A DNA stretch of 64,000 bases. Origin: Streptomyces sp. HmicA12. GTDB taxonomy: Bacteria > Actinomycetota > Actinomycetes > Streptomycetales > Streptomycetaceae. A program made the translations under genes and the position numbers. The notes below the pieces were generated by a model, which worked only from the letters and a program-made list of their open reading frames with translations, did not search any database and was not told the DNA's origin. Below are positions 24,551 through 33,050 of the stretch, piece by piece. Within the stretch, counting starts at the first letter, position 1, and each line of letters begins with the position of its first letter. Where the stretch lies: NCBI RefSeq assembly GCF_000373565.1, contig NZ_KB891820.1, positions 1 through 64,000 of the forward strand, given 5' to 3'.

Positions 24551-25546
24551 TCACCCGTACCACCCGCTCAACCGCCGCGCCGCCCGCGCGAACCGCTCCC
24601 GCAACGCGTCCGGAGCCACCACCTCCGCCTCCGGGCCGAGCGACATGAGCTGCGTGTACGCGACGTCCTCCGACTCGACCGGCAGCGTCACGGTCACCCG
24701 CCCGTCCGCGTCCGGATCCGGCGCCGGCTCCAGGGCCTCCCGCGCGGACGCGCGGTCCGTGGCGTACGGCAGCTGCCGTACGCCGTCCGGCGTCAGTCGT
24801 ACGACGACCTCGGCCCGCAGGATCGCCCGCGCGAACTCCGCCGCCCGCTCCTCCCAGAAGCCGGGCAGGTCGAACTCCTCGTCCCGGTCGAACTGTTCAC
24901 CGTCGGCCGGGTCCTCCACCGACGTGAACCGGTCGATCCGGTACACCCGGAAACCCCGCTCGCGGACCCGCGCGGCCAGGTACCAGACGCCCGCCTTGAG
25001 CACGAGCCCGTACGGCTCCAGCTCCCGCTCCACGACGGCGTCCCGGTCGGCAGCGTCACCCGAGCCCCGCCGGTAGGCGACCCGCACCACCCGGTCGTCC
25101 CACACCGCCTCGGCGAGCGCGGGCAGCAGCTCGGGGGTCCGCGGCTCCTGGAACCAGCCCGGCGCGTCCAGGTGGAACCGCTGCGCCGCCGTCCGCGACG
25201 CGTCCCGCAGGGACGGCAGCAGCGCGGCCGACACCTTCAGCCGGGCCGCCGACGCCGCGTCGTCCAGGCCCATCTCGCGCAGCGCGCCCGGCACCCCGGA
25301 CAGGAACAGCGCCTCCGCCTCGCCGCGCGCCAGACCGGTCAGCCGGGTGCGGTAGCCGCCGATCAGCCGGTAGCCGCCGGCCCGGCCCCGGTCCGCGTAC
25401 ACCGGGACGCCCGCCTCGCTCAGCGCCTGCGCGTCCCGGGTGACCGTCCGCTCGGAGACCTCCAGCTCACGCGCCAGCTCGGCCGCGGTCATGGACGGCC
25501 GGGACTGGAGCAACAACACCATCTTGATCAGGCGGGCAGCGCGCAT
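24551..25546 (-). CDS. YafY-type HTH regulator with WYL domain
   Basis: 331 residues. An N-terminal winged helix (MTAAELARELEVSERTVTRD), then a WYL domain (LEPYGLVLKAGVWYLAARV, FRVYRIDRFTSVE) and a WCX tail. WYL domains bind nucleic acid or nucleotide ligands, and such regulators govern DNA damage and stress genes. ATG 25546 is the start. It follows aceE in the same direction across a terminator, so it is probably a separate unit. Confidence 0.9.
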   Translation of the reverse strand: MRAARLIKMVLLLQSRPSMTAAELARELEVSERTVTRDAQALSEAGVPVYADRGRAGGYRLIGGYRTRLTGLARGEAEALFLSGVPGALREMGLDDAASAARLKVSAALLPSLRDASRTAAQRFHLDAPGWFQEPRTPELLPALAEAVWDDRVVRVAYRRGSGDAADRDAVVERELEPYGLVLKAGVWYLAARVRERGFRVYRIDRFTSVEDPADGEQFDRDEEFDLPGFWEERAAEFARAILRAEVVVRLTPDGVRQLPYATDRASAREALEPAPDPDADGRVTVTLPVESEDVAYTQLMSLGPEAEVVAPDALRERFARAARRLSGWYG

Positions 25547-25574
25547 GCCGCCATCATGCCGCCCGGGTACGACA

Positions 25575-25604
25575 ACGCCCCCCGCCGTCACCGGCGGGGG
25601 GCGT
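25575..25604. terminator. aceE terminator
   Basis: A perfect 13-bp GC-rich stem (ACGCCCCCCGCCG and its complement) with loop TCAC, 22 bases past the aceE stop. Confidence 0.85.
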
Positions 25605-25625
25605 CGTCAGCCACGTACGAGAGCC

Positions 25626-28331
25626 TTACAGGCCGTAGCGCTCGCGCGCCTCCTTCACGGCCGTCGCCTTGACCTCGCCGCGCCGGGCGAGCTGGGCGAG
25701 GGCCGCGACGACGATCGACTCCGCGTCGACGCCGAAGTGACGGCGGGCGTCCTCACGGGTGTCGGAGAGGCCGAAGCCGTCCGCACCGAGCGAGGTGTAG
25801 TCCTGCTCGACCCACTGCGCGATCTGGTCCGGGACCTGGCGCATGTAGTCGGACACGGCCAGCACCGGGCCCTGCGCACCGGAGAGCGCCTGACGGACGA
25901 ACGGGATCCGCTCCTCGCCCTTCAGCAGCGCCTCGTCGGCCTCCAGGGCGTCACGGCGCAGCTCGGTCCACGAGGTCGCCGACCAGACGTCGGCGGCGAC
26001 GCCCCACTCCTCGGCGAGCAGCCGCTGCGCCTTGAGGGTCCAGTGGATGGCCGTACCGGAACCGATGAGGTTGATGCGCGGCGCGTTCGCGGCCGCCACG
26101 TCCACACCCGCGGTCTCCGCCGTGTTGAAGCGGTACAGGCCCTTGATGATGGCCTCGTCCAGACCGGCGACCGACGGCTTCGCCGGCTGCGGCATCGGCT
26201 CGTTGTAGACCGTCAGGTAGTAGAAGACGTCCTGGTCCTCGCCCGGCTTGGCCTCGCCGTACATGCGGCGCAGGCCTTCCTTCATGATCGTGGCGATCTC
26301 GTAGGCGAAGGCCGGGTCGTAACTCAGGGCCGCCGGGTTGGTCGCCGCGATCATCGGCGAGTGGCCGTCCGCGTGCTGCAGGCCCTCACCCGTCAGCGTC
26401 GTACGACCGGCGGTGGCGCCGACGACGAAGCCGCGGCCCATCTGGTCGGCGAGCTGCCAGAACTGGTCGCCGGTGCGCTGCCAGCCGAACATCGAGTAGA
26501 AGATGTACAGCGGGATCATCTGCTCGCCGTGCGTCGAGTACGACGTGGCGGCGGCGATGAAGTCGGCGAGCGAGCCCGCCTCGTTGATCCCCTCGTTGAG
26601 GATCTGGCCGGACTGGGACTCCTTGTAGTACATGAGCTGGTCACGGTCGACCGGGTCGTACGTCTGCCCCTTGGGCGAGTACAGGCCGAGCGACGGGAAC
26701 AGCGACTCCATGCCGAAGGTGCGCGCCTCGTCGGGGATGATCGGCACCCAGCGCTTGCCGGACGTCTTGTCCCGTACGAGGTCCTTCAGGAGCCGTACGA
26801 GCGCCATGGTCGACGCGACCGACTGGGAGCCGGAACCCTTGTCGAACGAGGCGAACGCCTTGTCGGCGGGCGCGGGCAGCGGCGCGAGCGGCTGCGTACG
26901 GCGGGCCGGGGCCGGACCGCCCAGGGCGGCGCGACGCTCGGCGAGGTAGCGCAGCTCGGGGGAGCCCTCGGCGGGACGCGCGTACGGAACGACACCGTCC
27001 TCGAAGCGGCTGTCCGGGATCGGCAGGTCAAGGAGGTCACGCATGCCCTTGAACTCGTCGATCGTCAGCTTCTTCATCTGGTGGTTGGCGTTCTTGGACT
27101 CGAAGCCCTTGCCGAGCGTGAAGCCCTTGACGGTCTGCGTGAGGATGACCGTCGGGGCGCCCTTGTGCTCGACGGCCGCCTTGTACGCCGCGTACACCTT
27201 GCGGGGCTCGTGACCGCCGCGAGAGACGTGGAAGCACTCGGAGATCTTGTCGTCGGACAGGACCTTGGCGAGCTCGATCAGCGCCGGGTTCACACCGAAG
27301 AAGTTCTCGCGGATGTAGGCGACGTCGCGCGTCTGGTACGTCTGGAACTGGGCGTCCGGGACCTCACGGAGCCGCTCCAGGAGCGCGCCGGTGGTGTCGA
27401 GCTGGAACAGCTCGTCCCACGCGTTGCCCCACATCGACTTGATGACGTTCCAGCCGGAGCCGCGGAACTGCGCCTCCAGCTCCTGCACGACGCGGAAGTT
27501 CGGGCGGACCGGACCGTCCAGGCGCTGCAGGTTGCAGTTGATGACGAAGGTCAGGTTGTCGAGACCCTCGCGGGCCGCGAGCGTGAGCGCCGAGGTCGAC
27601 TCGGGCTCGTCCATCTCGCCGTCGCCGAGGAAGGCCCAGACGTGGGAGTTCGAGGTGTCCTTGATGTTCCGCGCGGTCAGGTAGCGGTTGAACCGCGCCT
27701 GGTAGATCGCGGACAGCGGGCCGAGGCCCATGGACACGGTCGGGAACTCCCACAGCCACGGAAGGCGGCGCGGGTGCGGGTACGACGGCAGACCGTTGCC
27801 CCCCGCCTCGCGGCGGAAGTTGTCCAGCTGCGCCTCGGAGAGGCGGCCGTCGAGGAAGGCGCGGGCGTAGATGCCGGGGGAGGCGTGGCCCTGGATGTAC
27901 AGCTGGTCGCCGGAGCCGTCGCCCTCCTTCCCGCGGAAGAAGTGGTTGAAGCCGGTCTCGTACAGCCAGGCCGCCGAGGCGAAGGTGGCGATGTGGCCGC
28001 CGACGCCGTGCTTCGAGCCACGGGTCACCATCGCGGCCGCGTTCCAGCGGTTGTACGCGGTGATCTTGGCTTCCATCTCCTCGTCACCGGGGAAGTCCGG
28101 CTCGGCGGAGGTGGGGATCGAGTTGATGTACTCGGTCGACAGGAGCTTGGGCAGCGGCAGGCCGCCGGCCTCGCCGCGCTCCAGCGTGCGCCGCATCAGC
28201 TGCGCGGCACGGTGCGGCCCGGCCGCCTGGGTAACGGCGTCCAGGGAGGCCTGCCATTCGGCGGTCTCCTCGGGGTCGCGGTCCGGGAGCTGGTCGAGCT
28301 CGCTCGGCTGGATGCGCATGGGGTCGGTCAT
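25626..28331 (-). CDS. aceE: Pyruvate dehydrogenase E1 component, homodimeric type
   Basis: 901 residues, full length. It decarboxylates pyruvate with thiamine diphosphate and reductively acetylates the E2 lipoyl groups. The thiamine-binding motif begins AFLGDGEMDEPESTSAL and ends FVINCN; the transketolase-like domains follow (MGRGFVVGATAGRTTLTGEG). The partner E2 and E3 are encoded upstream at 29525-32778. ATG 28331 is the start. A symmetric site overlaps its promoter and a GntR regulator gene lies directly upstream, so the regulator probably controls it. Confidence 0.97.
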   Translation of the reverse strand: MTDPMRIQPSELDQLPDRDPEETAEWQASLDAVTQAAGPHRAAQLMRRTLERGEAGGLPLPKLLSTEYINSIPTSAEPDFPGDEEMEAKITAYNRWNAAAMVTRGSKHGVGGHIATFASAAWLYETGFNHFFRGKEGDGSGDQLYIQGHASPGIYARAFLDGRLSEAQLDNFRREAGGNGLPSYPHPRRLPWLWEFPTVSMGLGPLSAIYQARFNRYLTARNIKDTSNSHVWAFLGDGEMDEPESTSALTLAAREGLDNLTFVINCNLQRLDGPVRPNFRVVQELEAQFRGSGWNVIKSMWGNAWDELFQLDTTGALLERLREVPDAQFQTYQTRDVAYIRENFFGVNPALIELAKVLSDDKISECFHVSRGGHEPRKVYAAYKAAVEHKGAPTVILTQTVKGFTLGKGFESKNANHQMKKLTIDEFKGMRDLLDLPIPDSRFEDGVVPYARPAEGSPELRYLAERRAALGGPAPARRTQPLAPLPAPADKAFASFDKGSGSQSVASTMALVRLLKDLVRDKTSGKRWVPIIPDEARTFGMESLFPSLGLYSPKGQTYDPVDRDQLMYYKESQSGQILNEGINEAGSLADFIAAATSYSTHGEQMIPLYIFYSMFGWQRTGDQFWQLADQMGRGFVVGATAGRTTLTGEGLQHADGHSPMIAATNPAALSYDPAFAYEIATIMKEGLRRMYGEAKPGEDQDVFYYLTVYNEPMPQPAKPSVAGLDEAIIKGLYRFNTAETAGVDVAAANAPRINLIGSGTAIHWTLKAQRLLAEEWGVAADVWSATSWTELRRDALEADEALLKGEERIPFVRQALSGAQGPVLAVSDYMRQVPDQIAQWVEQDYTSLGADGFGLSDTREDARRHFGVDAESIVVAALAQLARRGEVKATAVKEARERYGL

Positions 28332-28429
28332 AGTCGCCGCACGCCTTCCTGAGTCGAAGGGGGTGGGGTTGGGGGTGCCCTTTGTCTTTGGCAGGACAGG
28401 GCGAGGTCCCGGTGGGGACCCGTCGGTGA

Positions 28430-28458
28430 CTGTAACTCCCTGATCGATGATCGATCAA
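28430..28458 (-). promoter_or_regulatory. aceE promoter overlapped by a 17-bp palindrome
   Basis: TGATCGAT-G-ATCGATCA (28441-28457) is a perfect inverted repeat. On the minus strand a -35-like TTGATC (28458-28453) and a -10-like TTACAG (28435-28430) are 17 bases apart, so a bound protein would block the polymerase. The promoter points at aceE, about 100 bases away. The GntR protein encoded at 28616-29239 is the obvious candidate ligand-responsive repressor. Confidence 0.62.
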
Positions 28459-28516
28459 AGGGTTGAAGGGCAAAACCTCTTCAGATCAAGAAAGTAGGCA
28501 CAGCGTGCCTGGCTCA

Positions 28517-28568
28517 GGGGCACTCCGTGCCCCGTCAGGGGCGCGCAGAACTGCGCGAGAAGCACCCA
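28517..28568. repeat. Partial dispersed palindrome with adjacent hairpin
   Basis: A small hairpin (GGGGCAC TCC GTGCCCC, 28517-28533) is followed by a divergent right-arm copy of the dispersed family (28535-28568). It lies downstream of the GntR gene and may terminate it. Confidence 0.55.
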
Positions 28569-28615
28569 CGGTCCGCGGTCCGCAACACACAGTCATGGGG
28601 CGGGCGAGACGCAGC

Positions 28616-29239
28616 TCACGCCCGCGGGGCGCACCCCAGAACATGCGCCTTGACCAGCGCCGCAATGTCCGGATCGCGGCGCTGGAACGCGGCGACGAGA
28701 TCCGCGTGCTCCTCCGCGTACGACTGCTGAACCGTCCCCAGCCACCGGATCGACAGCGCCGTGAAGACCTCGATGCCGAGCCCCTCCCAGGTGTGCAGCA
28801 GCACGGAGTTGCCCGCGGCCCGCACCATCTCCCGGTGGAAGCCCACGGTGTGCCGCACCTGCGCGGTCCCGTCGGCCTCCTGGTCGGCGACGTACAGCGC
28901 GGCGACATGCGGATCGAGGGCCGAGCAGTCCTCGGCGAGCCGCTCGGCGGCCAGCTCCGCCGCGATGGCCTCCAGGCCCGCGCGGACCGGGTAGCTCTCC
29001 TCCAGATCCGCCGCCGACAGGTTCCGTACGCGCACGCCCTTGTTCGGCGCCGACTCGATGAGCCGCAGCGACTCCAGCTCCCGCAGCGCCTCGCGCACGG
29101 GTGTCTGCGACACCTCCAGCTCGGTGGCGATGCGGCGCTCGACGATCCGCTCGCCCGGCTTCCAGCGGCCGCTGACGATCCCCTCCACGATGTGCTCGCG
29201 GATCTGCTCGCGCAGCGAGTGGATGACGGGCGCGGTCAT
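28616..29239 (-). CDS. GntR family regulator (FadR/FCD subfamily)
   Basis: 207 residues. Winged helix at residues 10-75 (IVERRIATELEVSQTPVREA), then an all-helical FCD ligand domain with metal-binding residues (HTVGFHREMVRAAGNSVLL). FCD proteins sense organic acids such as pyruvate or lactate. It lies immediately upstream of aceE, like PdhR in enterobacteria, but in the same direction. ATG 29239 follows AAGGAGCCC. Confidence 0.9.
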   Translation of the reverse strand: MTAPVIHSLREQIREHIVEGIVSGRWKPGERIVERRIATELEVSQTPVREALRELESLRLIESAPNKGVRVRNLSAADLEESYPVRAGLEAIAAELAAERLAEDCSALDPHVAALYVADQEADGTAQVRHTVGFHREMVRAAGNSVLLHTWEGLGIEVFTALSIRWLGTVQQSYAEEHADLVAAFQRRDPDIAALVKAHVLGCAPRA

Positions 29240-29460
29240 GTGGGCTCCTTGGCTGTGCGGACCCGGTGGGTCGGCGGGGACCCTTAGACAATACGGCCGA
29301 GCCCCTGGACAGAAGGGGCACCGTCGCTCTTGCCACAGGTGATGCCGGTTACAGAGACGTGCCCGGAGAAGGGCGCGGCCACTCTGATGCGGCGTCACAT
29401 CCTTATCGGACGGACCGTCAACTCGGCCGGTCGCACAGGGCGTTGAGAGTCGCGGTACGA

Positions 29461-29501
29461 CGAAGCCCCCGCCCGGAGGAGAACTCCGGACGGGGGCTTC
29501 G
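29461..29501. terminator. Terminator after the E2 gene
   Basis: An 18-bp stem with one mismatch (CGAAGCCCCCG... and complement) and loop GAGAA, 24 bases beyond the E2 stop. Confidence 0.85.
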
Positions 29502-29524
29502 GCGGGCGTGAGCCGGTGAAGCTG

Positions 29525-31282
29525 TTACAGACCCAGCTCGGCGGTGAACTCGCCGGCCTCGAGGATCTGCTTGACCGTGGTCAGGTAGCGGGCGGCGTCG
29601 GCGCCGTCCACCAGACGGTGGTCGTAGGAGAGCGTCACGTACGTCATGTCGCGCACCGCGATCGTGTCGCCGAGCTCGGGGTCGGAGACGACGACCGGGC
29701 GCTTGACGGTGGCGCCGATGCCCAGGATGGCGACCTGGTTCGGCGGGACGATGACGGTGTCGAAGAGCGCACCGCGCGAGCCCGTGTTGGAGATCGTGAA
29801 GGTGGCGCCCGACAGGTCGTCCGGGGCGATCTTGTTGGTGCGGACCTTGTTGGCCAGCTCCGCGGTCTTCTTGGCGATGCCCGCGATGTTGAGGTCACCG
29901 GCGCCCTTGATGACCGGGGTCATCAGGCCCTTCTCCGAGTCGACGGCGATGCCGACGTTCTCGGAGTCGAAGTAGGTGATGGTGCCCTCGTCGTAGTTCA
30001 GGCGGGCGTTGATGACCGGGTGGGCCTTCAGTGCCTGGACGGCGGCCTTGACGAAGAACGGCATCGGGGAGAGCTTGACGCCCTCGCGGGCGGCGAAGCC
30101 GTCCTTGGCCTTGTTGCGCAGCTTCATCAGCTTGGTGATGTCGACCTCGATGACCGAGGACAGCTGCGCCTGCTCCTGCAGCGCCTTGTGCATGTTGTCC
30201 GCGATGGCCTTGCGGATGCGCGGCAGCTTGACCGTCTGGCCACGCAGCGGCGAAGCCTCCAGGGACGGAGCCTTCGACGCGGCGGCGGCCGGGGCGGCAG
30301 CGGCCGGAGCCTGGGCCTTGGCGGCCTCGGCGGCGGCGATGACGTCCTGCTTGCGGATGCGGCCACCGACGCCGGAGCCCTTGACGGTGGACAGGTCCAC
30401 GCCCTGCTCGGACGCGAGCTTGCGCACCAGCGGGGTCACGTAGGCGCCGTCGTCCGCCGGGGTGGCGGCCGGGGCGGGCGCGGCCGGAGCGGCGGGCTGA
30501 GCCGGCGCGGGAGCCGGGGCCGGGGCGGCCGGCTGAGCCGGAGCCGGAGCTGCGGCGGCCGGGGCGGCCGGAGCCGCGGGAGCCGGAGCCGGAGCGGCGG
30601 GGGCGGCCGGAGCCGGAGCCGGAGCGGCGGCGGGGGCAGCCGGGGCGGCGGGCGCGGCGGCGGCCGGAGCGGCACCGGGAGCGCCGATGACGGCGAGCTT
30701 GGCGCCGACCTCAGCGGTCTCGTCCTCGGCGACGACGATCTCCAGGAGAACGCCGGCGACGGGGGAGGGGATCTCGGTGTCGACCTTGTCGGTGGAGACC
30801 TCGAGCAGGGGCTCGTCCTCCGCGACCTCCTCGCCGACCTCCTTCAGCCAGCGGGTCACGGTGCCCTCGGTGACGGACTCGCCCAGGGCGGGCAGCGTCA
30901 CGTCGGTGCCCTCGGCGGAACCGCCGGCGGCGGGGGCCGCGGGGGCCTCCTGCGCGGGGGCGGGCTGCTCCTGGGCCGGGGCCGGGGCCTCGGCGGCGGG
31001 GGCGGCCTGCTCCTGCGGGGCCTCCTGAGCGGCCGGGGCGCCCGAGCCGTCGTCGATGACGGCCAGCTCGGCGCCGACCTCGACCGTCTCGTCCTCGGCG
31101 ACCTTGATGGAGGCCAGGACGCCGGCGGCCGGCGAGGGGATCTCGGTGTCGACCTTGTCGGTGGAGACCTCGAGCAGCGGCTCGTCGACCTCGACGCGCT
31201 CGCCCTCGGCCTTCAGCCAGCGGGTGACAGTGCCCTCGGTGACGCTCTCACCGAGCGCCGGAAGGGATACGGAAACCGCCAT
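29525..31282 (-). CDS. sucB: Dihydrolipoamide acyltransferase (E2) with two lipoyl domains
   Basis: 585 residues. Two lipoyl domains (about residues 1-77 and 125-200), each with the lipoylated Lys in STDKVDTEIPSP. A long Ala/Pro linker follows, then the E1/E3-binding domain (YVTPLVRKLASEQGVD), and the catalytic core ending in SYDHRLVDGADAA with the active-site His. It is usually annotated as succinyltransferase, but in actinobacteria a single E2 of this kind serves both pyruvate and 2-oxoglutarate dehydrogenases. It is followed upstream by lpdA and needs LipA/LipB from this window. Confidence 0.95.
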   Translation of the reverse strand: MAVSVSLPALGESVTEGTVTRWLKAEGERVEVDEPLLEVSTDKVDTEIPSPAAGVLASIKVAEDETVEVGAELAVIDDGSGAPAAQEAPQEQAAPAAEAPAPAQEQPAPAQEAPAAPAAGGSAEGTDVTLPALGESVTEGTVTRWLKEVGEEVAEDEPLLEVSTDKVDTEIPSPVAGVLLEIVVAEDETAEVGAKLAVIGAPGAAPAAAAPAAPAAPAAAPAPAPAAPAAPAPAPAAPAAPAAAAPAPAQPAAPAPAPAPAQPAAPAAPAPAATPADDGAYVTPLVRKLASEQGVDLSTVKGSGVGGRIRKQDVIAAAEAAKAQAPAAAAPAAAASKAPSLEASPLRGQTVKLPRIRKAIADNMHKALQEQAQLSSVIEVDITKLMKLRNKAKDGFAAREGVKLSPMPFFVKAAVQALKAHPVINARLNYDEGTITYFDSENVGIAVDSEKGLMTPVIKGAGDLNIAGIAKKTAELANKVRTNKIAPDDLSGATFTISNTGSRGALFDTVIVPPNQVAILGIGATVKRPVVVSDPELGDTIAVRDMTYVTLSYDHRLVDGADAARYLTTVKQILEAGEFTAELGL

Positions 31283-31389
31283 GGTTTCTGTTGCTCCTTA
31301 ACGATGTGCAGTGCGCGGCAACGCAGTGCGGAAGTCTGGTGGTCGGTCGTCGCGCCCAGTGCGACAGGGCGGCGTGAACGCCGAACGGG

Positions 31390-32778
31390 TCAGTCGTGCG
31401 AGTGCAGCGGCTTGCCCGCGAGGGCCAAGTGGGCCTCGCCCATGGCCTCGTTCTGCGTCGGGTGGGCGTGGATGAGCTGGGCGACCTCGGCGGGCAGCGC
31501 TTCCCAGTTGTAGATCAGCTGGGCTTCGCCGACCTGCTCGCCCATACGGTCACCGACCATGTGGACGCCGACCACGGCACCGTCCTTGACCTGGACGAGC
31601 TTGATCTCGCCCGCGGTCTTGAGGATCTTGGACTTGCCGTTGCCCGCAAGGTTGTACTTCAGGGCGACGACCTTGTCCGCACCGTAGATCTCCTTGGCCT
31701 TGGCCTCGGTGATGCCCACGGAGGCGACCTCGGGGTGGCAGTACGTCACCTTCGGCACGCCGTCGTAGTCGATCGGCACGGTCTTGAGACCGGCCAGTCG
31801 CTCCGCCACCAGGATGCCCTCTGCGAAGCCGACGTGCGCGAGCTGGAGGGTCGGGACGAGGTCACCGACGGCCGAGATCGTGGGCACGTTGGTCTGCATG
31901 TACTCGTCGACCAGGACGTAGCCGCGGTCCATCGCGACGCCCTGCTCCTCGTAGCCGAGGCCCTGGGAGACCGGGCCGCGGCCGATCGCGACGAGGAGGA
32001 CCTCGGCGTCGAAGGTCTTGCCGTCGGCGAGGGTCACGCGGACGCCGTCCTGCGTGTACTCGGCCTTCTCGAAGAACGTGCCGAGGTTGAACTTGATGCC
32101 GCGCTTGCGGAACGCGCGCTCAAGAAGCTTGGAGCTGTTCTCGTCCTCGACCGGGACGAGGTGCTTGAGGCCCTCGACGATGGTGATGTCGGTGCCGAAG
32201 GACTTCCACGCCGAGGCGAACTCGACGCCGATGACGCCGCCGCCGAGCACGATCGCGGACTGCGGGACGCGGTCCAGCTTCAGCGCGTGGTCCGAGGAGA
32301 TGATGCGGTTGCCGTCGATCTCCAGGCCCGGCAGCGACTTCGGCACGGAGCCGGTCGCGAGGAGGACGTGGCGGCCCTGGACGCGCTGGCCGTTCACGTC
32401 GACGGAGGTCGGGGAGGAGAGCTTGCCCTCACCCTCGATGTACGTCACCTTGCGCGAGGCGATCAGCCCCTGCAGGCCCTTGTACAGACCCGAGATCACG
32501 TCGTCCTTGTACTTGTGGACGGCCTCGATGTCGATGCCCTCGAAGGTCGCCTTGACACCGAACTGCTCGCTCTCGCGGGCCTGGTCGGCGATCTCGCCCG
32601 CGTGCAGCAGGGCCTTCGTCGGGATGCAGCCGTTGTGCAGGCAGGTGCCGCCGACCTTGCCCTTCTCGATCAGGGCGACGTCGAGTCCCAGCTGCGAGGC
32701 ACGCAGGGCCGCGGCATAACCGCCACTGCCACCGCCGAGGATCACTAGGTCGAAAACGGTGCTGGCGTCGTTCGCCAC
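31390..32778 (-). CDS. lpdA: Dihydrolipoyl dehydrogenase (E3)
   Basis: 462 residues. It reoxidises dihydrolipoyl groups with NAD. Features are the FAD motif VILGGGSGGYAAAL, the redox disulfide GGTCLHNGCIPTKAL, the NAD motif VLGGGVIGVEFA and the C-terminal catalytic HAHPTQNEA. GTG 32778 has an ideal GGAGG. It lies 107 bases upstream of the E2 gene in the same direction and probably forms an operon with it. Confidence 0.97.
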   Translation of the reverse strand: MANDASTVFDLVILGGGSGGYAAALRASQLGLDVALIEKGKVGGTCLHNGCIPTKALLHAGEIADQARESEQFGVKATFEGIDIEAVHKYKDDVISGLYKGLQGLIASRKVTYIEGEGKLSSPTSVDVNGQRVQGRHVLLATGSVPKSLPGLEIDGNRIISSDHALKLDRVPQSAIVLGGGVIGVEFASAWKSFGTDITIVEGLKHLVPVEDENSSKLLERAFRKRGIKFNLGTFFEKAEYTQDGVRVTLADGKTFDAEVLLVAIGRGPVSQGLGYEEQGVAMDRGYVLVDEYMQTNVPTISAVGDLVPTLQLAHVGFAEGILVAERLAGLKTVPIDYDGVPKVTYCHPEVASVGITEAKAKEIYGADKVVALKYNLAGNGKSKILKTAGEIKLVQVKDGAVVGVHMVGDRMGEQVGEAQLIYNWEALPAEVAQLIHAHPTQNEAMGEAHLALAGKPLHSHD

Positions 32779-33006
32779 GTCACGTCCTCCATGCATGTGC
32801 GCCGTACGCCGGTCTCCAGCGACCGGGCGGCGGCTGGTGTATCGGCCGCTCGTTCTTCGGCCCTCGGGTGGGGCCCTGTCCTGCCGCCCCCCATCCTCGC
32901 ACTTGTCGAAGGCATGCGGGACGTCGGGCCTGGCGGTGAGACGGCGGTTACACCGGAAACGAGAGTGACAAGCCGCGGATACCTGCGGATTTCGTCGAAA
33001 GCGAAC

Positions 33007-33031
33007 AGCCCCGGGACACCGTCCCGGGGCT
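33007..33031. terminator. pepA terminator
   Basis: A perfect 11-bp stem (AGCCCCGGGAC and complement) with loop ACC, 20 bases after the pepA stop. Confidence 0.85.
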
Positions 33032-33050
33032 GTCATCAGCGGTGACGTCG

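Noticed and set aside
25440..28352. A 970-residue open frame opposite aceE and part of the WYL gene
   Set aside because: It spans two genuine genes and a terminator on the other strand and shows no recognisable protein.
30439..30700. A simple-sequence repeat array
   Set aside because: It is the coding sequence of the Ala/Pro linker of E2, not an independent repeat.
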